Below the pieces are notes generated by a model. The model saw only the letters and a program-made list of their open reading frames with translations. It ran no database searches and was not told the DNA's origin. A stretch of DNA of 64,000 bases. It comes from Eunapius fragilis (lineage: Eukaryota > Porifera > Demospongiae > Spongillida > Spongillidae). The DNA is taken from NCBI GenBank assembly GCA_963681505.1, contig OY811988.1, positions 3,023,202 through 3,087,201 of the forward strand. The letters are read 5' to 3'. Each line of letters opens with the position of its first letter. Position 1 is the first letter of the stretch. This document shows, piece by piece, positions 45,777 through 58,866 of the stretch. A program made the translations under genes and the position numbers.

Positions 45777-46606
45777 TGATCCCAGACAGATTTTGAAATT
45801 GTAATCTTTGATGGCCCCTACGTGAGGACATTTGAAATCCTCAATAGGTACCCAACTGTTAACAGTGCCCTTGCCAAATGGCATTGTCACTATGCCCACG
45901 TAGCCTAGACTTATAATATAGTAATGACCACCAGTCCTCACAGTGGGAGGGAAACATCTGTCTGTGAGAAGAAGTTCATCCGTTCTTTGGCGGAAAATCA
46001 CCATAACCCAACCAATGTATCTTAACACATCACCAGGTGTACTATTCTGTGAGTCTGATATGAAGCTACCATGTCATTTGGCAAAGGTGTGGAGAGAGCT
46101 AGATAATACATACACTACTGATATGCAGTGGTATTCGTGTCAAGAAGGATGCTGTGATCATGGATGAGCTCTCAATGACAATGGACCCATTTTTCGATCA
46201 TGGTAGTTCTGTCATGATGAAAAAAAGTAAATGGGAAGGAATTGGAAATTCCACAGTTGTGTCCAATGTTAGGAAAGACTTGGGCTAAAGTGCAGTGCTG
46301 CATTACTTACGTGCCAACTATCTAGCTGCGATTTGTGTTTTGAAACTATTTGGATTGGTGGTGATTCTATGTTAGTTATATTGTTAGTCTAGGTTACTTG
46401 GGTGTTGAGATACTGCCGTTTAGGAAGTGCACAGTAGTTCTGTTGCATTCTTCCCAGGCATTATGACCATCCTCAGCTTCATCTCGAAAGAATGTCCAGG
46501 GGCCATCCAGGATTGCAAAATGGTATGCCATTATGACGGCGTATTTCCATGGATAGTATTCAAAACGCCCATGCAACTTTTCTTCATACTGATTCAAAGA
46601 CATCAT
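45759..46606 (-). CDS. Possible exons of an unrecognised minus-strand protein
   Basis: Two open blocks lie on one strand. 46606-46394 (70 codons: YYPWKYAVIMAYHFAILDGP, then WTFFRDEAEDGHNAWEECN) precedes 46028-45759 (RYIGWVMVIFRQRTDELLLT, HYYIISLGYVGIVTMPFG, VNSWVPIEDFKCP). Aromatic-rich segments and an even residue mix look coding. Joining splice sites were not established, and no family was recognised. The second block runs into an inverted duplication. Confidence 0.3.
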
Positions 46607-46619
46607 GGCTTCTAATTAC

Positions 46620-47190
46620 AAGGATACAGATCTCAGCTTCATGATTTTATTTACATCCCCATTGATGGTAGGTAAACAGTTATTACAAGAGAGCAAACAG
46701 AGAGTAGATGGTCCTGATGTTAGGTCAACAGTTTTGGGATAGACACCAAAATATTATGTACAAATGAGTTATTAGTCCTGTCAGCTGATGTTCTTTGGAT
46801 GTGCACTAACTGGCAGGACAAATTCATGGGCCCCAAGCTCAGAATTTTTGATGTCAGTAGTTCACGTTATGATTTCGTATATTTTGTATATTTTGGTGGT
46901 TGCAGGATCCATCCAATAGATGTGGAAATAGCACATCAGAGCATTCATGCTTGAGGCATCAATTCGTTACTGGTATCTCAGTTTCCTGATTGTAGCAACA
47001 TTTGTACATCCTCATTGATGGTATATAGCGTAGTGCACACTCAGAGATGTAAGGTCAGTGGGTTGGGCAGAGACACCAGGATAAAGCAGTATGTGTAAAT
47101 CTGTCCTGTCAGCTTGCTAGCTGGCAGGACAATTTATGCATTCAGTTTCCCCAGCTCAGTAGAGTACAACATTTTGATGTCAGTATTATT
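46620..47190. repeat. Local tandem duplication, about 240-bp copies
   Basis: 46640-46865 and 46998-47190 share in order: CATTGATGGTA, AGGTCA.., GACACCA, CTGTCAGCT, CTGGCAGGACAA, CCCCAGCTCAG and TTTTGATGTCAGTA. A further pair, TATTTTGGTGGTT(G/A)CAGGATCCATCCAA, lies at about 45411 and 46887. The second copy runs into the first visible exon of the receptor gene. Confidence 0.65.
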
Positions 47191-47204
47191 TCTTAACATT
47201 TCAG

Positions 47205-50200
47205 TTGCAGTGGCTCAGCTAACATGTCCAGGTGGTCAGAGTTGTTCTGTACCATTATGTACAAACACCACTGTGCAGTACTTGTGCAACATAAATGTTC
47301 CAGGCACATTCACACGATGGACTGTGCCAGTAAAGTCTTGTGGATCTAGTTTTCTACTATTACCTCAGGCAGCCCAAACTAACTGTGATAGTCAGACCTC
47401 TCAATGCAGATTATTTGAAGCATCCAACGTTCCTCCTATTGGAGACTTTCCATGTATGACATCAATTCTTTCAGTGAACATCAGACCTGAACTGAATGGA
47501 TCTTCAATAAGCTGTGACAGTAGTAATACCACTGTTCAGTACTTCATTGGAAGTGCCACAATATTTGTGTTGGGTGAGTTGTTATAATGTGTATGTATGA
47601 GCATTTAATATACATTGCATGCATTTTCTGCACAGAACTGGTTGATTGTGCATTTGTGAAGGTATCTAGAGCCTTCTAACATTTCCACTGTCAACTATTA
47701 TTAATTATTACCTTAATGTTTAATCTTCAGCTCGTCGTTCTTATTTAAACATAGTTAAGCATCCTTAATTAAGGACGTGTTTTTTAGAACTATATTGCCA
47801 TGAAGAGGAGTATCAAAGAGCGGCTTATTTCATTTTCTGATTGTACAAAGTTCACTCCTTCTTTTTCTACTTCAAATGAACAAGAGCATCTAGTTTATAC
47901 TGATTTTAACTACTTGTGTTCACCTATTTTAGCAGTAGAATCAGTCTTTTTTTACAGTGACTTTGGCACAGCATATTGACAGAGTTCTGAACGACAAACT
48001 ATTATAAAATTATATTTTCAGAAAGCTGGATGATTGAACATTGCTTCAGTTCTTTTTGTTGGAAATGAGGCATGTGGTTTATACATTATCAGAAGTGAAG
48101 TTTTGTCATGCTGTGAAAGAATTTTATTAATTAAAAATATTTCTCACCATACCCTGCTCCTTATACATGTACATCACCATACCATGCTCATTATACACCA
48201 CCATACCCTGCTCCTTAATTGATTTAGTAGTCGTTTCTGTCCTCAGTAAGCAGTTTGTATTGCCGCTGTCAACTTGTAACTTGTAATACAAGAAATATGC
48301 AATTCTATGGTACTGCTTTGCCATTCAAATGTTACTGATTCCAACTTGATGCCAATGATTTCCTTATAAGAATTTGACAGATGGCTGTGATACAATTACT
48401 TCAGTCATGTGACCATTTCAGGTTTACTTTTGATCAATCATAATTCTAGCTACCAAGCTGATCCATTGTTTTTATACTTCAACATTGTCCTTATGTAAGG
48501 ACCATGTTCCCTAACAAAGGACGATAGGAGATTAAATGTTAAACATAATCTTCAAGAAATGATAAATATAGCAATTGTGTTTATTATTGATAACTGCATA
48601 TGCTGAACCAGTTAAGTAACACTATTACTTGGATGATTCTTCTGGAAATTCACGTATTACAGCTACTTATAAATTGATCCCACATATTCAAATAGCTGAT
48701 TAATTGATTAATGAAGCATCAACGATTCATAATTCTGCTTTCCACTACATTACCTTCCAGGTATTCCCCATGCTCCAACCTTAGCAGTGGCTGCCAAGCT
48801 AAATGAACTACAACTGAACTGCTCTTTTGGAAGTGAAGCCATTTATTGTAATGTCACCATGGAGATAAATGGAACGATGATGTCTGCTACTGGAAATAGT
48901 ACATTTTATGGATTGGTCAGCAACACACTGTATCCCACAAGTGCAAGGGCTATTAATAGGTGTGGAGATTATTCTGAAACAAGTACATCTCATTGGACAT
49001 GTAAGGTTTATTTATAATTTAAAGTAACATCTATGCAGCTGATTACTTTTTGTTTAGCTATGTGGTCTTGTATGATGTCATCACTTGGTTTAAAGTGGAA
49101 CTGGTGGTGATGTCATCATTATTCAAACCGAAGCATATGATTATACTGTGTTTAGCTGCTTCTGTTAAAATATGTACATAACATTCCTTAAAATTGCCAT
49201 TCACATCTAGAATCGTTTTTGAGCCTATTACATTCATGTGCAGATCACCAGCTAGTCATGTCCCCAATGTGTAAACTAATCAACAGACAACAGACAGTAC
49301 TGTTACAAGACAAATCTCTTTGTTACAGGAAGAAGTACATCACCTTAAGACAATTGTATGTTTGTTCCAGGATATGTATTATTGTACTTCAATAGTTATT
49401 TTCCTGTATATCGGACCCATGAAGTACTTTTATCTATCTTGTATATGCTAGCTGCCTTATACGGGCGTTATAACCAGGAATGGTTTTGCACGTAGACACT
49501 TTATCGCCTGTTTAGCTACAAACAAATATTACACCTAGCTGTATATGTTTGACAAAGCATAAGTCGCTATAGAAACTCCACGAGCAAACCCAGCAAGTAC
49601 AAAATGAATGATAAATGAATGCCTAATTATTCCAAAATGAATTACCTTTGCCAGTTACGGTGCAGATGTTACAGCGTTCACAAGTTACCGGAAGTTGACT
49701 TCTCAAACACAAATACACATATCTCATTAGCAACTTCTGCAATGTTTCACTATATTGAAATCCTTTACAAAAGCTCCATTGTAAACACAACAAAAATGAA
49801 ATGCGTGATTAAAACTTTAAAAGGATAAGCATGTAGGAGCTAAGTTACATGTATACTGGTCATTTTAAACGTTGATCCCTTTATTCATTTGTGACGTCAG
49901 TGGTAAAAAGTCCATTTGTCAGCATATTACTACCCTTCCTGAATTACAGCAATTGGATGTCTAAACATCCACAGATTATGGTTGGCAGTATTTTAGTTTA
50001 GTTAGAGCCTCAAGCAGACTGCACTCTAAACACTGTTGTGTGCGCTGTCATGTATGGTACATGATGGAAAGCAATTGGATTTAATACATGAACATTTATG
50101 TAAGTTCTCTGGGTGGTGTATTGATGCTAATGGCTGATATTACTAACTAATGAAAATTGATGTCCAATCGGCCTTGTGAAATATCTGATCAACTTTAACT

Positions 50201-53200
50201 TTGATAGGACATGCTGTCAGTACACATTAATATCCTTACATGTAGCTGCAGCAGTTCTGCGCTATAGTTTCTTCATAGTGGCTACACATAATTAGATAGT
50301 GAATGTAATTTAGTTCATTAACATGTTACTATTCATTGTTTTTCACCTTGGATAATGTATATTCTCCGCTAAAGAAGTTGTAAAGTGCAATTCAGGTCCT
50401 GCATATCTTTTTAATGATTGAAGCTATTACAATCAAAGAAATCAAGGCAGATCATTAATAAATTATAATGAACTGTTTATATGTGCAAAAAGTTATATGT
50501 CCAAAAAGACATGCTGGATATTTAACTGATGGTTAATTTAAAAACTTCAAAAACCTCTGAAATTAAGCGAAGGGTAAAAGTATGTAGGGGGTATTTATAT
50601 ATGCCTGTTTGCAGTTTTTGATTGACTTATGTAATACCTTTACCAGGGGTCACAGTAGACTGGGACATATATGACATTCATATTTTGGTGGGCAATTAGT
50701 GGGTTTAATGCTTTTAATTGGTTTAACACTTCAATAAGTTGATTTCACAGTTTACACATATTTACCACAAGGTACATTTAAAAAATATAAACTGAATGAA
50801 GAACTAAAATACAAATGTACTGGAGCAAGGGTTGTGTTCGGGTGCCTCTGTAATGGTCATCACCAGAATCTGAATTTGACTCAGCATCAGACTCTGGTAG
50901 TTCTGTGAAAGACCTACACTTTCAAATACTAAGCCACAATTGAATAGATTCCTGTGGGTCGAACTCATCTATGTCTGGGCTATTTTTTACGAGCTGAATC
51001 ACTTGAATTAGCCATACAACTACTAAAGCACTGACAACGCGGAAAAAATGTGGGTTTGACACTAAAGCTTTTAATGTTATGACGCGTGTGCGCGCACAAA
51101 GGGCGAGAAGGCCTTCTCGTTGTTCCTTGTAAATCAAACACTTTGTCCTTTTGTCACGCAAATAAAAGCGCTAGCATGTGCTTTTAAATTCATTGACAAA
51201 ACTATACACTACTAGCACTTCATTGTGGCTTTCACGGATGACTTGCTTAAATTAATTAATACAAAACAAACAATGAAGTCATTGATGTCCCGGTCTATGG
51301 CGACCCCTGTTTACTTTAAATGAGTTAATGGTTTGGATTTATTAATAAAATGAATAAGTGGAAAAAAAGTATTAAATCTCAATATGCTGAATATGCTAGT
51401 AATATTTTGATGGGATGTTGTGGGAGTTATATATGCGGTTAGTTTGTTAATATTAAAATATAATTTCATTATATCGGTATTTCCTTAGTTACTGTAGTAG
51501 AATGTTTGGTAGCAATTAAAAGTGAAACAACTACATTGTAATTTCCCTTGATTGTCATTATTCATATAGTTTGGTATTTTTATTTTACTTTGTCCTTGTA
51601 TAATAACATGGAAGACCTGTAACTCCTGATTCTATTAAGCTTCAACACTGAATGTAGTCATGTAACAATGCATGTATTTGTTTCAGTTTCAACCAGAAAT
51701 TGCAAATTGAAAGAGAATTATTGTGGCAATGAGTTGTACTAATGATTTTTGAGAATTATAATTTTAATTTCTATGTTTCAGTCCAATTATCATTCCGTGC
51801 CACAACTGTACAACTGACATGATTTTTGTTGTCATGAAGTTTCTTATTATGCACATTGATTAATGTAATGAATCATGCTTTTTGCTAACTCTCTTAAGCT
51901 TACAATAGTTACCCTTAGCCTTTGCACATCATGTGGCTGATTTATGCAGACCACATGTACTTTGGGATGTAGCCACTGTGATAACTGCATGTCACTATGT
52001 TGTAATTTCAGTACCAGAGGCACCATCCACATCCACCATTAGGGTACTACAATCAGCAAGCCGACTGAATATTTCCTGGATTCATGTTGTGAGTATTTTG
52101 ATCTAGGTATATCATGCATATTAAATGATGTACATGTATGATGTGTTCGAGTATGTACTGAAGCATAATACATTTACTTACATGTATTGTGTAAACATTT
52201 ATGTCTCAGTAGTGGGCGTTGACATTTGATTTACCATATAGGGAGGCCATGTATCACAATATATCATCAGATCTGTATCTGGTATGGCCACCTTCACATC
52301 ATATGTACCAGTCCAAGGCACTTGCATTGGTTTGAGCTGCACGTTTACCCAAAATGTAAATATAACAGGAAGTTACTACACTGTGACTATTTCATCTGTC
52401 AATGATGGAGGAGTGGGACCAGAAAGTGGTCCAGTACAAGGTACAGTTGTATAATGATTAATTTTTAGTTCACTTACACGTAGGACTGTCCAGAGTTGCA
52501 CAGTAGATTTTATCATGAGTCAACTGCAGTTGTGCAGTTGCTTGGCAACATGTATCAGTTAATACTGCATGCCCCATATAATATCTTTATGTGTACAGGC
52601 ATATTTTCATGTATGGAAAATACTTCTGCAAATTAAAAATGGGCAAATCTTGTTTTCTAATCTTAGCTTTGTCAAGTTCAGATTCATCTTCAGGTTAGTA
52701 CTCTGCTGTGATGGGTATATGTAAAAATGATATCACATGCATAATAAATTATCACTATCTATATGCCATACTGTAGAGCGCACATTCATTGTAGCAGTTA
52801 TATTTGGCATTGGAATACCACTTCTGCTAATGGCTGCAGTATGTATTGTTGCTATCTATATGTGGCGAAGGAAGAGATCATATAATAGCATTATTGGAGG
52901 TGAAAGCCATGGGTAAGGTTTAGGAACATGCAGTCATTGGGAATGATTGACTGTTTATTGACAACATAGAAATGAACTGCTTGAGATAATGAACTTAACA
53001 GAAAGTTCACCTGGACTAAATGTAAGTGTACATTAATCATCATACATTATGAATTGTGTCCTTTCCTTAAAGGTACATATCACTGCACAGCAAGAAAGCA
53101 CTGTGCTCCAGTAAGTTGACTTTATGCTTGAAATCAATAACTGCAATTGCATTCTGTTCAAATGGGATGCTTCAACAGATCGCAGCATCCCAAATCACCA

Positions 53201-53257
53201 GTGAGGTTACAGACCTCATTGCAGGTTAGCCCTCAGTACAACTATTTCTATTTTTAA
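47205..53257 (+). CDS. Ig/FN3-type single-pass membrane receptor (predicted, 5' end missing)
   Basis: Nine exons chained by GT-AG sites in phase: 47205-47573, 48761-49000, 52012-52088, 52242-52440, 52667-52693, 52777-52912, 52970-53021, 53073-53110, and 53179 to a TAA at 53255-53257. The first exon opens with the end of a likely signal peptide (VAVAQ) and an Ig-like, Cys-rich domain (QLTCPGGQSC, FTRWTVP, NGSSISC). Exon 2 (HAPTLAVAAKLNELQLNCSF) and exons 3-4 (LNISWIHV / GGHVSQYIIRSV, YTVTISSVNDGG) look like fibronectin III modules. Exon 6 carries the membrane helix (VAVIFGIGIPLLLMAAVCIVA... then WRRKRS stop-transfer). The short tail ends SPQYNYFYF, with no kinase domain. The ATG exon lies upstream and was not identified. 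The 3-kb intron 49001-52011 may hide more exons. Sponge-type cell-surface receptor; ligand unknown. Confidence 0.6.
49001..52011 (+). other. Large intron of the FN3 receptor
   Basis: AT-rich, with no domain-bearing frame. Short frames at 49619-49828 and 50922-51161 are not supported as exons. Confidence 0.45.
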
Positions 53258-53676
53258 CACTCGAATCCATCAATTAGTAAAGGCAAAGCTCTTATGATAT
53301 GTGAAGGATGATAGTTTGGGTTGATTTGCGCATATATACACAAACAAAAATACAAACATAACAGGAGCACTTACATGAATGCCAATTGCCATAAACCAAG
53401 AGCTCTATATGGTTGCATAGCTCTTTTAGTTACCCTTCTCAAAACAATGAGGACGAAACTTATTTCCTGCAAATAGTCATCATTAATGGCAACCCTTATG
53501 CCCATCCCAGCTTTTTGTTTTGCATATAGGAAAGGTTATTTTGATTCTGTATATGATAATAATACTATTTAATTCCACGGCAAGGTGTTCAGAATGATAT
53601 CGGTGTATATAAATGGGACAGTGTAGTTGAAATATAGAGTGTGTGCACCATCAGCAAGGTGCGTGCTTACAATGAA

Positions 53677-56600
53677 ATGGCAGGGGTAAGTAACAGATGT
53701 ACAGTTTCACCTAACATACTACACCAGTCCATTTCAAATGCTTTAACTAATAGATTGCAGGCCCATAGTATTTATTGAAGTTCTATACATTCAAATTTGT
53801 TTTGCATTGCATTTGTAATAGGTGTGTTGCCCCTAAATGCATGCATACAAGGGAAAATTTTTTCCTTAGGTGAGGTGTTAGATTGTTCCGTTTCCAGAAA
53901 TAACTACAGAGGCATGTTGCTCCCTCCCCATTTTTGCACCACTTTATTTTAGGTCAACGTTCTATGTATTACCAACATAGTTTATCATCAAGAACAGAGC
54001 TGGTTCTAAACATAGAATTTGATCTGAGTATGGAAAATATGCATGTGCTTATAACCTTCAACAGCTCATTCATCATTCCATTTCATGGTAAAAGTAAAGA
54101 TACCACATGCTTGCACAAAATTAAGAAATAAATTGTAAACAAAATATAATGGCAATTACCACAGAGAACAATCTTTAAATCTCTGCCCCGTTGGAATAGC
54201 AATTGATTAAATAAAGCTGCAGCAACTCTTTTGAATATTTCAGGGAATGCTACTGCAACTCGCTTTAAGGAAAAGAATTGTGTGCACATACATTCAAATA
54301 AGAATTTTCGATGGGGATAGGAGTGAGGGGAATACTCCATGGTAATCTTGTACTTTATGGACTCACTCATTATAGAACCTACCCAGATGTATATGGGGTC
54401 CCATATTACATACACACTATGAGAGCTATGCCTCACTGACAGCAGTTCAGTAAGACCACAGCTCACAGGGACTTGCTATGATGTTCCATGTATAGCTTTG
54501 GTAATATGCATGACTGTATTTGTTGGTCCAATTTTAGACATTTCAAAATGGATTATTCAAATATATCCGGATTCCTTACAATGGAACTGTTTTAACCCTT
54601 TATGGTGATACATTGATTTTCAAGACTCCCAATTATCTTCCTGATGACAACCAGTTATGGTACATAGATGACCAGCCTGATGGTTCTTGTATGATTGTTT
54701 GCAAGAGGAATAATAGAGAAGTATTGGCTTGTACCTCTGAAAATGAAAGCGAGATTGTTATTGAAGAAAGATGTGGTGGTGAGAACCAGAAATGGTTGTT
54801 ACAAAATGGTCAAGTTGTGTCCTTAAAGTACCGCACTGTAATGAGTGGGAGGAAGCATGACTTTCAAGCCATACATGTACATGAAAAGAAATTGGCAGGG
54901 TGTGACAATGAATTCTGCTGCCTTCAACCAAGTGTAAGTTAATTAATACTTAAGCTAGTGATGCTATCCATGGATGGGCTGCATACGGGGTGGTATAATC
55001 CATGTTGAGGAGAAATAATAAAGATGAAAATTGCACATCTCCAAATGCTGCAAATATTTTGTTAGGTGCTGCAATGTTTCCTTTTTATATCAGCCCACAG
55101 TTGCATTTTGTTTGGGTGCTGCAGATAACCATGTGCTGGAGATTGTAGCTGGAGATGGAGTGATAGACAATGCAGATAGGGACCTCACTTGTATGAACCA
55201 ACACTGGAACATATACCCTCTGCACATGGATAATAAAGAGGAAGTAATATTTGTAATACTTTCAAGAAAAGGTCAAAAGGCACTCCAATGGGATGGCCAC
55301 AGGCTAATAGTAAAGCCATATGATAGCAGTGACGAAGACCAACAATGGACATGGGATGGAGAGTTCTTCAATTCACCTAAAAAGGAAATGCGCTTAAGTG
55401 CTTTTCAAGCGGTATGTTAATTATGTTATATGAGCTGGTTGCATTCCATTGTGCTTCAATACCTATGGTACCTGGGGCCTGGAGGTATGATGCTCCAAGA
55501 CCTATATGACTGTTTGCTTTATGGCTAAGGCCATCATTGGTGCAGAGTACAGCCCAAACTAGACCAGCCTATGAATAACTCCTAGGTTGTTGCATATTAT
55601 TGCTGTGTGGGAGTTTTTGCAAAATACAACAATGTGCGCAAACTTCCACATGTATTGCTGCATCCCTTTTGTTGACATAATGCATTGTTAATCATTTGAA
55701 GTCATACAATCACTGCTGGCCATACACATGGTCTGACAGTTACTGAAGGTAGAAGGAACTTATCACAACTGCTGCATGAATGTAAGTATTTCCTCCACAG
55801 TGCATTGGAGATAATTATGTTTTTGATGAAGAGTCCCCCCGGGTCAATACAATGCCAACATTTGAGGTGCCGTTCCGAAGATATATACCAACTAAGTACA
55901 ACCATCATTTCACAAGTTCTTAACTCTAACCCTGCAAAACAGTGCTAGTGTTTAATTGTTCAATATCTTCTGAACGGCACATCATATATTGACATCAATG
56001 TTGGAATTTTATAGACCCAGGACTTCTTGACACAAAAACTTAATTTTGGATGCATTGTGCAGGAGATACTCAGCTTGAAACTAATTAGCAAAATACAAAA
56101 CGTGCAGTTGTGCTGCTGTTTTCATCTGGGTTGTAAGTACCTTGCAAACACGGTAACATCATTCCAATTTGTAAGTGCACAACGAGTTCAAATGATAGCT
56201 GTGGTGTATAATATTACACATAACTTGTTTTTATATCTCCCACAGGTTCAGTCATGCTTCCTTATCAAATACCTTAGCTCCTATCTAAGCTCTGAAATTG
56301 GGAAGACAAATGTGATGCTGCATGACAGTGAGAACATTGTCAAGCCTATTGTACCAGATAACCTTCTATGGTGGATACGTACGCAACCAGATGGAATGTT
56401 TACAGTGGAAACTTTTAATAAAATGGTACTGCCAAGCGACAGACTAGCATTGAATAAACTACTACTGCAATGCGACAAAGACAATAAATTGGTTCTAGAC
56501 ACCTCTACATCAGATGGATACAAATTCTGGAGAAGGGAAGGCAACTCTATAATATCTGCAAGGAGCCATGACTACCTTGGTGTTGATTATCAACACAGTG

Positions 56601-57485
56601 TCATATCACTACATTCCAATCATTGTGATGGTACTGATGATGCTCAGAAATACATGGATGAATGTACAATGGAGAAAGTAGTAAGTTGTGTTACTATTCT
56701 AATTGCTGTATGCTAACCTTCACCCAGACCTAACCCAGTGGCGGATCCAGGGTCCAGGGGGGGGGGGGGGGGGGGGGGGGTTGCAACCCCCCTATCAAAC
56801 CCGCAATGAAAATTATCATTAGTAACACAAACAAATGGCAAGGTAGTATCATGACGTTATGTATCGTTTTGCGCATGACATAATTAAAAAGCATTGCCGG
56901 CTGGGGCTCCACCCCAGACCCCTTAGCTGGACGGGAGGGGTGCCCCTCCCCGATTTAATGAAATTAATTAACAACCCCCCTATTCTGAAATCCTGGATCC
57001 GCCCCTGTAACCACTCACCTTTATCCTTACTATCTGTGAATGAATAGGATTAGTAGTTTAAATATTCTCTTTTCTTGCAGTTAATACATATGACCTATAT
57101 CTTCCACCAATCAACTGGCCATGCTGTGTCTGTGACTTGTTTTGAAGAAGGTTCTGATGTATTTCTAAGTCCTTGTGATGGTTTAACCACTCATGGCCAG
57201 AGCTGGATGTTAGACTACAGACTAGACGGAGCATTTCTGATAGTTTCAACATCCACAAGTGGACTTGTGGTCACGTGTGACAATGCTACCAGCTCATTAG
57301 AAACTGCAAAGCTCACAATGAGAAGATTTACTGGTGAGGACAATCAGCTATGGAGATTTGATGGAGGCTGTATTGAGTCTGTCAAGTTTGAAGGATATGT
57401 CATCAGTAGCCCTCCCAATGGCCAGGGCAGTTTGGTACTGTCCATCAAAGAAGTGGGTAATGACAATCAATCATTTGAACATAAG
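53677..57485 (+). CDS. Multi-trefoil (QxW, ricin-B-like) protein, four symmetric exons
   Basis: Exon 1 is tiny: ATG GCA GGG at 53677-53685 followed by GTAAGT. Exons 54538-54933 (132 codons), 55094-55411 (106), 56246-56680 (145) and 57081-57485 (135) are all phase 0 at both ends, with standard AG/GT borders. Each has two QxW-like strands: NQLWYID and NQKWLLQ; NQHWNIY and DQQWTW; NLLWWI and YKFWRR; GQSWMLD and NQLWRFDG, with PDGSC / PDGMF / LDGAF turns. This is the signature of ricin-B-like beta-trefoils, usually glycan binding. There is no signal peptide in the small first exon, so it may be cytosolic or start upstream. The C-terminus is unresolved: a phase-0 exon at 57807 (YDWSDTLNIYKTQ then stop) is one weak option. 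No catalytic toxin domain is present. A dead paralogue of exon 4 lies at 22460-23600. Confidence 0.6.
56736..57007. mobile_element. 272-bp hAT-like MITE in the trefoil intron
   Basis: It starts CAGTGGCGGATCCAGGG and ends CCTGGATCCGCCCCTG, flanked by an exact 5-bp direct repeat TAACC (56731-56735 and 57008-57012). A G run of about 23 lies at 56757-56780, followed by TTGCAACCCCCC. It sits in the intron between trefoil exons 4 and 5. Same family as 29306-29697. Confidence 0.85.
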
Positions 57486-58054
57486 GTGAGGGTTTTGCAC
57501 ATTGTGAAGCCAGCATATGTCTATCCTGTTCATAATCCTTAATTCATAATCCTTAATTGGCTTTGTGACATGTATGGTATCCAAAATGTCATGTTTACTG
57601 ATTGATGATGTATGGAGTGACTTGGTTGTGCTCACTTAGCTTAGATGTAAAAGGGAGAGATAGGAAACTTATTAATCAAAACATCGTCAATCCTGAAATG
57701 CACACAATGGCTTCTAGAGTACTAGTAGGCCTATGGCTTTCTAAAAAGATGAACCTGATCAGGCAATTGATCAACTGTGGTTATATCTCTGGCACAACAG
57801 AGGCAGTATGACTGGAGTGACACATTAAATATTTATAAGACACAGTGAAATAGATACAATTGAGCTTACATAGTTCTTTCAATAGCATTCTTCATTGGAC
57901 ATATATTTTCATGAAGTAAATCTATTGCCGATCTATAGAACAGTCCTGTGATGAGAAATATTTATAGAAATATCAGCTTCAACTACAGCAGGCAGTTTAT
58001 ACACACCTGGTCTCTTAACAGTTCTACCTTGACTCCATAACTGTCCCACATGTA
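57486..58054. other. 3' region of the trefoil gene
   Basis: The terminal exon, if any, is unresolved. The frame 57602-57811 has no family resemblance. Confidence 0.4.
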
Positions 58055-58058
58055 TTAA

Positions 58059-58862
58059 CTCTTGAATTGCGGAAGGCACCTTTATGTGCCCATGAATTTG
58101 ATGCAGAATAATGTTATAGTCTCACACAATTTTAAAACAACAACGCAGTTTCATTAATTGCAGCTGCCACTCAGAAAAACCCGCACAGACGGAAAGAAGC
58201 CTGTTTACGAATTCTTCTAGCTCTGTGGAAGGTCATATCAATAAAGTAATATTTAGTACATGCCACTAAGAGCATGTTAATGTACATGTACTAAATATTA
58301 CTTTATTGATATGGCCTTCCATAGAGCTAGAAGAATTTGTAAACAGGCTTCTTTCCATCTGGTACACATGCACGAAACCCTGCGTGCGCGTGTGGAACAC
58401 TGTTACAAAGATAAACCACAGACGGAAAGAAGCCTGTTTACGAATTCTTCTAGCTCTGTGGAAGGCCATATCATTAAAGTAATATTTAGTACATGCCACT
58501 AAGAGCATGTTAGTGTGCATGTACTAAATATTACTTTATCGATATGGCCTTCCACAGAGCTAGAATTAAGAGTTCATAAATAGGCTTCTTTCCGTCTGTG
58601 ATTTCTCTTTGTAACAGTGTTCCACGTGCACGTGCTGGGTTTCGTGCATGTGTACCAGACGGAAAGAAGCCTGTTTACAAATTCGTCTAGCTCTATGGAA
58701 GGCCATATCAATAAAGTAATATTTACTACATGTACACTATTATGCTCTGAGTGGCAGCTGCAATTGATGAAACTGCGTTGTTGTTTTAAAATTGTGTGAG
58801 ACTATAACATTATTCTGTATCAAATTCATGGGCACAAAGAGGTGCCTTCCGCACTTCAAGGG
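58059..58862. mobile_element. 804-bp foldback element with TTAA duplication (piggyBac-like)
   Basis: TTAA flanks the element at 58055-58058 and 58863-58866. Termini are CTCTTGAATTGCGGAAGGCACC and the complement of CCCTTGAAGTGCGGAAGGCACC. The outer arms pair for about 110 bp. Inside, a unit of about 90 bp (CAGACGGAAAGAAGCCTGTTTAC... to ...AAAGTAATATTTAGTACATG) appears five times in alternating orientation, at about 58186, 58275, 58420, 58520 and 58658, so the whole folds in several registers. TTAA plus CCC-type ends suggests piggyBac, though Kolobok also uses TTAA. No transposase inside. Confidence 0.8.
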
Positions 58863-58866
58863 TTAA

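Noticed and set aside
50922-51161. 79-codon minus-strand frame within the receptor intron
   Set aside because: Hydrophobic segment only; isolated and without gene-like context.
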